52,847 nt of DNA from Candidatus Acidiferrales bacterium. GTDB lineage: Bacteria; Bacteroidota; Ignavibacteria; Kryptoniales; JAKASW01. This document shows, piece by piece, positions 44,447 through 51,649 of the stretch. Positions within the stretch are counted from its first letter, which is position 1, and each line of letters begins with the position of its first letter. The position numbers and the translations under genes were made by a program. The notes below the pieces were generated by a model, which did no database searches, was not told the origin of the DNA, and was given only the letters and a program-made list of their open reading frames with translations. Where the stretch lies: positions 1-52,847 of the forward strand of contig DATJAY010000001.1 of assembly GCA_035515795.1 (NCBI GenBank), written 5' to 3'.

Positions 44447-45721
44447 TCAATTCTGACTAGATGCAGTTGGATCGACAACAGCTCCCATGAACATGATGGT
44501 GTTGTCGTGGTTCTCCTTGATAAGAAAGATAAAAGGCCTATCGACGGTGAAATAGATTGGTCCGATATGTGGACCCACGACAGTTGTTCCTACAGTCACT
44601 ACCGTCACCGCTGCTGCCTCCGTTCCTCTTTCATTCACATCGATGTAAGTCTTGTGGAGGACACCGGTGATTTGCAATGGCATAGTTTTGTTGATCCTCG
44701 TAAAATCGGCTCCGCCGCTGAACGCGCTTCCCATTCCCAAATTCGTAAGGATACGGACTAAATCCGTTTTGTATTCCACCTTGAATTTTGGAAGGCTCAC
44801 TACAACGTCTTGTTCCGATAAACCGTCTATGATGTTATTCACCTCGGTCTGAGTCAAGGAAACCTCGGCGTCCGAAAATGACGACGACCCATTCGGCAGC
44901 AATACCAACATACTGTAATCGCCGCTTCCGTACGGAAGTTCCACGGCCGTGAAACTGCTGTCCGAATAATATTTCATCACGGTATCATGTACCATCATGG
45001 TCGGGACATTTTCATTTGTTCCGCTCAAGAGTGCAAATGGTTTGTCTTCCGTGTTTGCAGAATCAAATTCATATTTCCAGGTGCCATTAAAGTAGAGGGC
45101 GTTTATCAAATACATCATGGTGCCGGGATCAATCGGCGGCGAAATCACATCGGGAATTTTCCCGTTCGTTTTGTCGCTTACCCACGAGTTGACGACATTA
45201 GCTGCATTAGGGTCGCTGAAATTGAGCGGTCTCACATCCGCATTGTAATACACCGAGTCGGTCGTCAGAAAGCTGCTGATCACTTGAAAAGTGTTCCTGT
45301 ACCATATTGAGTTCGCAATATTGAATGTAACATTCGGATCGAGATTGCTGAACATGGTGATTAAACTCTGGTACGATTGGTTGATTTCATCATTCGTCAG
45401 TCCGCTGAGACCGAGAGTTTTCTGCATGTCGTCGTATGTCTTCCCGTTAGCTCCGTTTAATGTCATTGCCAACGCCATTGAAACGCTGAGCGGCGAGATG
45501 AAAAAGTTTTCTCCCTTTTCCTGTGCCGCAACCTGTCCGAAGAGATTTGCCGCAAACGAATTAGTTGCCGACTCGACTTGCTTTTCGATGGGACTGATAG
45601 GTAGTGGATTGGGATTGGGATTGGGATTATTGCCCGGTGATGTCACATGGCTGCATCCGAAATTGGTCATGATAACCGCGACAATTACACCCAAAAAGAA
45701 AATTGTCCGACTGCGCTTCAT
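44447..45721 (-). CDS. Serpin-family serine protease inhibitor lipoprotein
   Basis: 424 aa. A signal peptide ends in TNFGC, with Cys23 as the probable lipidation site, then a Pro/Asn-rich linker made by a GGATTG base repeat. The rest is a full serpin fold (FFISPLSVSMALAMTLNGA; NSIWYRNTFQV; MYLINALYFNGTWKYEFD; DRPFIFLI near the end). The reactive loop has the inhibitory hinge RGTEAAAVTVV rather than a non-inhibitory one. By hinge position the scissile bond falls in a Thr-Thr-Val-Val stretch, so the target protease is uncertain. Probably on the outer surface, protecting the cell from foreign proteases. Confidence 0.9.
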   Translation of the reverse strand: MKRSRTIFFLGVIVAVIMTNFGCSHVTSPGNNPNPNPNPLPISPIEKQVESATNSFAANLFGQVAAQEKGENFFISPLSVSMALAMTLNGANGKTYDDMQKTLGLSGLTNDEINQSYQSLITMFSNLDPNVTFNIANSIWYRNTFQVISSFLTTDSVYYNADVRPLNFSDPNAANVVNSWVSDKTNGKIPDVISPPIDPGTMMYLINALYFNGTWKYEFDSANTEDKPFALLSGTNENVPTMMVHDTVMKYYSDSSFTAVELPYGSGDYSMLVLLPNGSSSFSDAEVSLTQTEVNNIIDGLSEQDVVVSLPKFKVEYKTDLVRILTNLGMGSAFSGGADFTRINKTMPLQITGVLHKTYIDVNERGTEAAAVTVVTVGTTVVGPHIGPIYFTVDRPFIFLIKENHDNTIMFMGAVVDPTASSQN

Positions 45722-45829
45722 ATACTCCCCCTTTTATTGTTGCACAATCTCATTTTTAGGGCATTCTGAGCAAATGTCCGCTAAAATATTATACCGTGCA
45801 CAAATCAAATGCAAGTCAACGACGAGATC

Positions 45830-46210
45830 TTACTTCTCATCCGACCGGGAAAATCGCCCGTCTATAGGATCGTATTTCATCCTCTCAGGTTTGTACCGTG
45901 GATCGGGCAGAAGGAGCCGTTCGACAACTTCACCGCCGATGATGTGGCGTTCTATGATTTCGGCGACGTCTTCTCTCTTTACGTGACAGTACCACACTCC
46001 TTCCGGGTAAATCACGACGTTCGGTCCATATTCGCAAACGTCAAGGCAGCCGGCTTTGTTTGCCCTGACTTTTGTTTTCAAGCCGCGGTCATGCAATTCC
46101 TTCTTGAACAACCCGCGGATTTCCTCGCTTCCCTTTTGCGCGCAGGAACCTTTGGGATCATCGTCATTTCTTCTATTGGTACAAATAAAAATGTGGCGAA
46201 TGTATCTCAT
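45830..46210 (-). CDS. Thioredoxin-like [2Fe-2S] ferredoxin
   Basis: 126 aa with the thioredoxin-like ferredoxin layout: FICTNRRN...GSCAQKGSE at the N-terminus and GCLDVCEYGPNVVIYPEGVWY in the middle. The four ligands are C10, C23, then the CxxxC pair. This is the NuoE/HoxE/Shethna-like [2Fe-2S] fold as a free-standing electron carrier. A C-terminal tail of 40 residues rich in Arg and Asp is extra. Thirty-two bases downstream of another [2Fe-2S] protein, likely one operon. Confidence 0.83.
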   Translation of the reverse strand: MRYIRHIFICTNRRNDDDPKGSCAQKGSEEIRGLFKKELHDRGLKTKVRANKAGCLDVCEYGPNVVIYPEGVWYCHVKREDVAEIIERHIIGGEVVERLLLPDPRYKPERMKYDPIDGRFSRSDEK

Positions 46211-46242
46211 AAGAATTCATAAATCATCGCTTAAGATTTCCG

Positions 46243-46530
46243 TTACCAATATCCCGTGGTAATACGCACGTCTCCATAGACTCTTGCCCGGCAGGCAACT
46301 CTTTCCGTTTTCCCGTAATTGCCCGACCTCATGAGTTTCTTCTCGCATTCTTCAGGCGACGAAAGATTTTGCATCCCGTCGACAACCTCGACTTTACACC
46401 AGCCGCATACGCAGTCTCCACGGCAGGAGCTTCCAATTGGAATTCCATTTACGCGCGCCGCTTTAAAAAGGGTCTCCCCGGTTTTTAATTCAACCACTTT
46501 ATTCAGAGGAACGAATAGTACCTTTGGCAT
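46243..46530 (-). CDS. [2Fe-2S] ferredoxin (adrenodoxin-type spacing)
   Basis: 95-aa small beta-grasp ferredoxin. Ligand segment CRGDCVCGWC gives the C-x5-C-x2-C spacing of adrenodoxin/Isc-type ferredoxins plus one extra Cys, and the fourth ligand is in ERVACRARV. It could serve as electron donor to an oxygenase, hydroxylase or other unknown enzyme. Pairs with the thioredoxin-like ferredoxin downstream. Confidence 0.85.
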   Translation of the reverse strand: MPKVLFVPLNKVVELKTGETLFKAARVNGIPIGSSCRGDCVCGWCKVEVVDGMQNLSSPEECEKKLMRSGNYGKTERVACRARVYGDVRITTGYW

Positions 46531-46605
46531 CCATCATCAAGCATGTGAAATTTCAAACATCAGATGCTCAATCCAAAATCTAAGACCAGCAATAAAGAAT
46601 TTTGT

Positions 46606-48330
46606 TTACCCTTTGGCATTCTTCAAGAATTTTTTCACACGATCCACGTCCATCGTGTTCAAAAGGTCATCCCTCGTGAGCCAGCCCTTTCTTGCGATGT
46701 AAACTCCGTATATGAAATCCGCCAGCCCGGCTTTGGAGTGAGCATCAGGATTGATCGAGAATTTCACACCGGCTTCTTTAGCCTTCTTTATGTTACGCCA
46801 GTCGATATCGAGACGATGAGGGTTAGCATTAATTTCTATGACTTTTTTGTTCCGAGATGCCGTCTTGATTATGTCATCGACGTCGACTTCGTAGCCATTT
46901 CTGCCGAGGAGCAGTCTGCCGGTCATGTGGCCAAGAATCGTCAGGTACGGATTTTTCATGGCGCTGACAAGTCTTTTTGTCGCCTCATCCTTTTTCATGC
47001 CCAGTCTGCTGTGAACGGAGCCGACTGAGAAGTCAAGCTTCTTCAAAACGCCGTCACCAAAATCAAGCTTGCCATCCGACAATATATCTACTTCGCTTCC
47101 TTTGAACACAAAAAAATCTTTCTGTACTGCGTTGATCTTGTCCACCGCGTCGGATTGTTCCTTCAGCCTCTTTTCGTCCAAACCGTTTGCGTAGATTGCG
47201 ACTTTGCTGTGATCGCTGAGTCCCAGATATTTCAGTCCAAGTTTACGCGCGGCTTTCACCATGTCTTCAATCGAGTCGGCGCCGTCGCTCCAGTTGGTGT
47301 GAACATGGAACACCCCGATTATGTCCTCGAGTTCAATGAGCTTCGGTATTTCACCTTTCGAAGCGGCCCTTACCGCATCTCCGTCCTCGCGCAGCTCAGG
47401 AGGAATAAACTGGAGTCCCAGCTCGCTGAAAATATCCTCTTCGGACTCGAACTGTAATTTTTCTTTCCCCTTCTTTAACTCGTTCGATAACAATGTGTAT
47501 CCGCGGGAAGAGGCGTATTCCCTCAGGCTCTGATAAAACTCCTTGCTTCCTGTCGAATGCAAAATTGCAAACGGATTCTCGGCTTTGTTCGTGATAATGA
47601 ACTCAACCTGTATTCCATTTTCCCAGATGACTGAGACAAAATCATTCTGAACATCTTTGACTTCCTTCACACCCTTCAGCTTCTGCAAGGATGCAAAAAG
47701 TTTATCCCGCTCACCCGACTTAAATTTTATGACGCAATCGATGTCACGAATTATCTCTCTCCTCCGCCGGTAGCTGCCGGTGAATTCATACTTCTCAACT
47801 CCCGACAACTTTTCAAGCGCCGCAGATATTTCATTGGCAGTCGCATGGATAACGTTCAGGAGGTGGTATTCGCTATTCGCTTTCACCTTTTCAATCTCGG
47901 CGAGAATCTTGTCCTGAGTTTTCTTGCCGAAACCTTTTAAGGTAACAAGACGGTTTTCGTGGCAGGCGTATTCAAGCTCGGAAAGGGATTTTATGTCAAG
48001 CTCTTCATATAAGGCTCGAACTTTGTTCGGGCCGAGTCCCTGGATTTCGAACAGTTCCGTAAGTCCCGGTGGAAATGAGCTTTTCAGTTCTTCAAGGTAA
48101 GAAATCCTTCCTGTTTCGACGAATTCGGATAATTTTTTTGACAATGTTTCGCCAATTCCCGGTATTTTTCTAGCCTCGCCCTTCTGAATGAGCCCTACGA
48201 CATCGGAGGTAGTTTGAGATAAAGATCGCGCAGCTCTAGAATACGCGACGGCTTTGAATTTATCTTCGCCTTTCAATTCAAGGAGCAAAGAGATTTCTTC
48301 GAGGGCATGAATGATTTCCTTCTTATCCAC
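46606..48330 (-). CDS. polX: DNA polymerase X family (PolX) with PHP domain
   Basis: 574 aa. Residues 1-300 form a family X polymerase with helix-hairpin-helix elements (IPGIGETLSKKLSEF, IQGLGPNKVRALYEEL) and the metal-binding DIDCVIKF. The C-terminal PHP phosphoesterase domain has HVHTNWSDG near 343-351, GLSDHSK, GSEVDIL and NPDAH, the ligand histidines of the 3'-5' exonuclease. Such enzymes fill short gaps in base-excision repair. Start codon GTG at 48330. Confidence 0.93.
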   Translation of the reverse strand: MDKKEIIHALEEISLLLELKGEDKFKAVAYSRAARSLSQTTSDVVGLIQKGEARKIPGIGETLSKKLSEFVETGRISYLEELKSSFPPGLTELFEIQGLGPNKVRALYEELDIKSLSELEYACHENRLVTLKGFGKKTQDKILAEIEKVKANSEYHLLNVIHATANEISAALEKLSGVEKYEFTGSYRRRREIIRDIDCVIKFKSGERDKLFASLQKLKGVKEVKDVQNDFVSVIWENGIQVEFIITNKAENPFAILHSTGSKEFYQSLREYASSRGYTLLSNELKKGKEKLQFESEEDIFSELGLQFIPPELREDGDAVRAASKGEIPKLIELEDIIGVFHVHTNWSDGADSIEDMVKAARKLGLKYLGLSDHSKVAIYANGLDEKRLKEQSDAVDKINAVQKDFFVFKGSEVDILSDGKLDFGDGVLKKLDFSVGSVHSRLGMKKDEATKRLVSAMKNPYLTILGHMTGRLLLGRNGYEVDVDDIIKTASRNKKVIEINANPHRLDIDWRNIKKAKEAGVKFSINPDAHSKAGLADFIYGVYIARKGWLTRDDLLNTMDVDRVKKFLKNAKG

Positions 48331-48442
48331 CTAAGAATTTAGCTTGCTGTGCCCTAATACGCAATCAAAGTAAGTTATCCGCGTATTAATTATGAAAAAC
48401 CTTTTCCAAAACAATCCCAAAGGTTATATTATAAGTCAATTG

Positions 48443-48517
48443 CGGGGCGTGGCTCAGCCCGGTTAGAGCGCTTGGTTCGGGACCAAGAGGTCGTGGGTTC
48501 GAATCCCACCGCCCCGA
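48443..48517 (+). tRNA. tRNA-Pro (anticodon CGG)
   Basis: Full cloverleaf: acceptor CGGGGCG (48443-48449) pairs with CGCCCCG (48510-48516) and discriminator A; D stem GCTC/GAGC; anticodon stem CTTGG/CCAAG with loop TTCGGGA, anticodon CGG at 48478-48480; T arm GTGGG-TTCGAAT-CCCAC. CCA is not encoded. Upstream A+T-rich TATATTATAAG is a likely -10 region, and AACCTTT/AAAGGTT (48398-48425) could pair. Its 3' part recurs twice downstream as tRNA-like repeats. Confidence 0.95.
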
Positions 48518-48584
48518 CAGATTATTTCGCATATATCTTCTGAGCGGTAACATTTCTAATAGATATCAAAACTAAGTATGGGAG
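48518..48584 (+). pseudogene. Remnant of a deleted GIY-YIG cassette copy
   Basis: The 67 bases between the tRNA and the first tRNA-like repeat match both ends of the intact GIY-YIG unit. Just after the tRNA, TATTTCGCATATATC is identical to the start of the intact gene (48649-48663), and near the other end AGATATC and AAACTAAG match bases just before the second repeat. The middle, about 240 bases, is missing. This supports a former second copy removed by internal deletion. Confidence 0.65.
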
Positions 48585-48641
48585 TTAGAGCGTGGCGCGT
48601 TTCGCGCCAAGGTCATGGGTTCGAATCCCACCGCGCCGACA
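48585..48641 (+). repeat. tRNA-like direct repeat, left copy
   Basis: 57 bases: TTAGAGCG (D-arm end), the palindrome TGGCGCGTTTCGCGCCA where the tRNA has its anticodon arm (both 17 bases), AGGTC, a T arm with one altered base (ATGGG...CCCAC) and the acceptor half CGCGCCG. It differs from the right copy (48894-48950) at two positions. The 5' acceptor half and D stem are missing, so it cannot be a working tRNA. Confidence 0.85.
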
Positions 48642-48645
48642 GAGA

Positions 48646-48897
48646 ATGTATTTCGCATATATCATCCAGAGTGAGAAAACCCTCAGATATTACACAGGTA
48701 GCACGAAGGAACTTGAGAACCGTTTGATGAGACACAACAACGGAGACACTCCTTCAACACGAAGAGAGGTTCCCTGGAAACTGGTACATTTCGAAGAATT
48801 TCAATCGCGTTCCGAAGCTGTAAAAAAGGAAATGGGAATAAAGTCTCGCGGAGCCGCAAGATATCTGGAAGATGTTGAAACTAAGACAAGCACTTAG
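48646..48897 (+). CDS. GIY-YIG nuclease family protein (UPF0213/YhbQ-like)
   Basis: 83 aa from the ATG at 48646. Single GIY-YIG domain: YFAYIIQS and RYYTGSTKELENRLMRHN carry the two signature triplets (AYI and YTG), the conserved Arg and the HN pair; FEEFQSRSEAVKKE holds the likely metal Glu region. No DNA-binding domain is attached. The frame stays open upstream to a GTG at 48592 inside the left repeat, and its stop TAG lies inside the right repeat. Such small proteins are possible structure-specific or homing-like nucleases; activity here is untested. Confidence 0.85.
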   Translation: MYFAYIIQSEKTLRYYTGSTKELENRLMRHNNGDTPSTRREVPWKLVHFEEFQSRSEAVKKEMGIKSRGAARYLEDVETKTST

Positions 48898-48950
48898 AGC
48901 GTGGCGCGTTTCGCGCCAAGGTCGTGGGTTCGAATCCCACCGCCCCGACA
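48894..48950 (+). repeat. tRNA-like direct repeat, right copy
   Basis: 57 bases, identical to the left copy except at 48924 (G for A) and 48944 (C for G). At both places it agrees with the real tRNA-Pro, so its T arm and 3' acceptor half match the tRNA exactly, while the anticodon arm is the same 17-base palindrome as in the left copy. It contains the TAG stop of the GIY-YIG gene and ends 16 bases before the DUF167 gene. Confidence 0.85.
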
Positions 48951-48966
48951 CTTCATACCATCACTA

Positions 48967-49188
48967 ATGTATCTGAAAGTTAAAGTCCATCCTTCATCTA
49001 AACGCGATGAAGTAATACAAAAGGCTCCGGACAATTTCGAAGTATTCCTTCGCGCGAAACCCATCGAAGGCAAAGCAAATGAAGCTCTCCTCATTTCTTT
49101 GAGCAAATTCTTGAAAGTTTCACGCTCAAAGATTCGCTTGATTAGAGGGTCATCATCTCACAATAAGATTGTCGAATTAATACATTAG
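48967..49188 (+). CDS. DUF167 (YggU/UPF0235) family protein
   Basis: 73 aa from the ATG at 48967. The family landmarks are VKVHPSSKRDEV, VFLRAKPIEGKANEALL and the ending IRLIRGSSSHNKIVEL. This is a small alpha-beta protein found throughout life with unknown function. The frame is open upstream through the right tRNA-like repeat, giving a false N-terminus that should be ignored. Confidence 0.9.
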   Translation: MYLKVKVHPSSKRDEVIQKAPDNFEVFLRAKPIEGKANEALLISLSKFLKVSRSKIRLIRGSSSHNKIVELIH

Positions 49189-49315
49189 GATTTCTATCAT
49201 TCCATATTTAATTCTGTCAAAGGTTGTTCGTTACGAGGTGGAACGGCAATGAAAGATTTGTCGTTGAATTATTATTAAACCGTATGATTTGCTTCAACGT
49301 CGATAAGACTGTGAC

Positions 49316-51640
49316 ATGAGGACTTCCCTGCTTTTCATATTAACTGCGACAGTCATGCCCACAGCGTATGATGCTCACGCGCGGGTCAAGCAGAGTTATA
49401 CTTTCAGCGGCACAATCAAGAATTCTGAGACCGGTGAAGTCCTCATCGGGGCGACTGTCATCGTGAGAGAACTGAAAGATGTGGGCGCATCTTCCAATGC
49501 TTACGGCTTTTATTCAATTACGCTTCCGGAAGGAACATACGCGGTCAATATCCAGTATCTCGGCTTCAAGACTAAGCTCGATACGATCGTTCTCGATCGC
49601 GACCGGACAATTAATTTCTCACTTGCGCCTCAGCCGATAACCGAAAGCGAAGTGGTGGTGTCGGGAGAACACAGCAACGCAAACGTCGTCTCCACAAACA
49701 CGAGCTCGAACAACCTTCAGGTTCAGCAGGTAAAAGCAATCCCCGTCATTCTCGGCGAACAGGATATTTTGAAGACCATCCAGTTCCTTCCAGGAATCGA
49801 GGCGGCAGGCGAAGGAAGCACCGCCTTCTATGCGCGCGGCGGAAGCGCGGATCAAAACTTGATCGTGCTCGACGAGGCTCCCGTCTATAATCCATCTCAC
49901 CTTCTTGGGTTTCTTTCTGTATTTAATTCGGATGCGATAAACGACGTCACGGTCATCACTGGAGGCATGCCGGCAGAATACGGCGGGCGGTTGTCTTCTG
50001 TGGTCGATATCCGGACCAACGATGGCAACGACAAAAAATTCGGTGCCACGGGCGGAATCGGACTCCTCGATTCGCGGTTGACCGTCGACGGACCGATCAT
50101 CAAAGATCAAGGTTCCTTCATCATTTCCGGTCGCAGAACTTACGCGGATCTCTTCCTCAGACTCTCCAAGGACACGACCATAAACCGTGTGCGTTTGTAT
50201 TTCTACGATTTGAACGCGAAGGTGAATTACACGCTCGGCGATAAAGACCGCGTTTTTTTGTCGGGATATTTCGGAAGAGACAATTTCAATTATCCGGATA
50301 TTTTCGGATTCAACTGGGGGAACGCAACCGCGACTTTGAGATGGAACCATGTTTTTGGCGACAAATTTTTCTCCAATACTTCGCTGATCTACAGCGACTA
50401 CGAATACACAAACGATGTAGGTTTAGGCACGAACCAATTTGAGATAACATCGGGGATCCAGGATGCAAATTTCAAAACCGATTTCCAGTATTTCATGACC
50501 TCGGGTAATACCATCAGTTTCGGCCTCAATTCGATTTATCACACATTCTTCCCCGGTGCTATCACATCCAGTTCGACAAGTTCCGTCAACAGCCTGTCGC
50601 TTGAACACAAGTATGCCCTCGAGAATGCGGCATACATCTCCCACCAGATCGGCATACTCTCAGATTTGAATCTCGACTACGGGTTAAGAGTCTCATCATT
50701 TACTCTCCTTGGCCCGGGCACAGTCTACACTTATAATGACCTGGGAGACATTATGGACACAGCAGCTTATGGGTCCGGAAAATCAATAAAGACTTACGTG
50801 AGCCTTGAGCCGCGCATTGCGCTGACATACATTCTCGACCAGGAAAACTCTATCAAATCTTCTTACGACAGGACTGTCCAGTACCTGCACCTTCTTTCAA
50901 ATTCGACTTCGACTAATCCGAGCGATCTGTGGGTTCCGAGCACAAATAATGTTCCGCCGGAGTATGCGGACCAGGTTGACATCGGATATTTCAAGAACTT
51001 CGACAACAACCAATATGAATCTTCGCTCGTTCTTTACTACAAATTAATGCGCAACCTGATCGATTACCGGAACGGCGCCGACTTGCAGCTTAATCCGGTT
51101 GTCGAGTCTCTTCTGTTATATGGGACGGGATGGAGCTACGGTGCAGAATTACTCGTTAAGAAAAAAATCGGGCCAATCGCTGGGTGGCTTTCTTACACAC
51201 TTTCGCGAACGGAAGAAAAGTTCGCGCAGATAAACAACGGGAATCCGTTCCCTGCAACGCAGGACCGGACTCATGCCTTTTCAGCCGTCGTCACATATGA
51301 CTTAAACGACACGTGGACATTTGGTGCGACCTGGGTTTATTATGCCGGCAACGCGGTTACTTTCCCGAGCGGCAACTACATGATCGACGGACGACTTGTG
51401 CCATATTATACTTCAAAGAACGGTTATCGAATGCCGGCATATAACAGACTCGATCTGTCGGCAACATGGACGATCAACCAACATTCAAACTTGAACTTCT
51501 CGATCTACAATGCCTACAATCGCCAGAACGCGTACTCCATCACCTTCCGGCAAAACCCGGACAATCCAAACGAGACACAGGCGGTGCAGACCACGATATT
51601 CCCTATCATGCCATCAATAACTTATAATTTTAATTTTTAG
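49316..51640 (+). CDS. TonB-dependent receptor with carboxypeptidase-like regulatory domain
   Basis: 774-aa outer-membrane protein. A signal peptide ends near residue 22. The N-terminal CarboxypepD_reg-like domain spans about 27-110 (TFSGTIKNSETGEVLIGATVIV). The plug domain follows, with QFLPGIEAAGEGSTAFYARGG and VITGGMPAEYGGRLSSVVDI. The rest is a beta barrel of alternating strands ending in ITYNFNF with a terminal aromatic residue, the outer-membrane insertion signal. It takes up an unknown ligand by TonB-driven transport; the next gene is its probable lipoprotein partner. Weak ribosome site. Confidence 0.93.
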   Translation: MRTSLLFILTATVMPTAYDAHARVKQSYTFSGTIKNSETGEVLIGATVIVRELKDVGASSNAYGFYSITLPEGTYAVNIQYLGFKTKLDTIVLDRDRTINFSLAPQPITESEVVVSGEHSNANVVSTNTSSNNLQVQQVKAIPVILGEQDILKTIQFLPGIEAAGEGSTAFYARGGSADQNLIVLDEAPVYNPSHLLGFLSVFNSDAINDVTVITGGMPAEYGGRLSSVVDIRTNDGNDKKFGATGGIGLLDSRLTVDGPIIKDQGSFIISGRRTYADLFLRLSKDTTINRVRLYFYDLNAKVNYTLGDKDRVFLSGYFGRDNFNYPDIFGFNWGNATATLRWNHVFGDKFFSNTSLIYSDYEYTNDVGLGTNQFEITSGIQDANFKTDFQYFMTSGNTISFGLNSIYHTFFPGAITSSSTSSVNSLSLEHKYALENAAYISHQIGILSDLNLDYGLRVSSFTLLGPGTVYTYNDLGDIMDTAAYGSGKSIKTYVSLEPRIALTYILDQENSIKSSYDRTVQYLHLLSNSTSTNPSDLWVPSTNNVPPEYADQVDIGYFKNFDNNQYESSLVLYYKLMRNLIDYRNGADLQLNPVVESLLLYGTGWSYGAELLVKKKIGPIAGWLSYTLSRTEEKFAQINNGNPFPATQDRTHAFSAVVTYDLNDTWTFGATWVYYAGNAVTFPSGNYMIDGRLVPYYTSKNGYRMPAYNRLDLSATWTINQHSNLNFSIYNAYNRQNAYSITFRQNPDNPNETQAVQTTIFPIMPSITYNFNF

Positions 51641-51649
51641 AATTACATC

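Larger units (their letters stand above)
48585..48950 (+). mobile_element. Candidate GIY-YIG cassette flanked by tRNA-derived repeats
   Basis: Two near-identical tRNA-like repeats 309 bases apart bracket a small GIY-YIG nuclease gene, immediately after a tRNA-Pro with the same 3' sequence. A deleted extra copy lies between tRNA and left repeat. Placement at a tRNA 3' end and repeat structure fit a site-specific, nuclease-driven element or a tandem amplification product. No integrase or recombinase is present; mobility is inferred, not seen. Confidence 0.5.

Noticed and set aside
45600-45630. GGATTG tandem repeat as a CRISPR or regulatory repeat
   Set aside because: It is in frame in the serpin gene and encodes the Asn-Pro linker.
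48593-48640. The tRNA-like repeats as functional tRNAs (loop centre TTT)
   Set aside because: No 5' acceptor strand or D stem, and position 33 is G instead of U.
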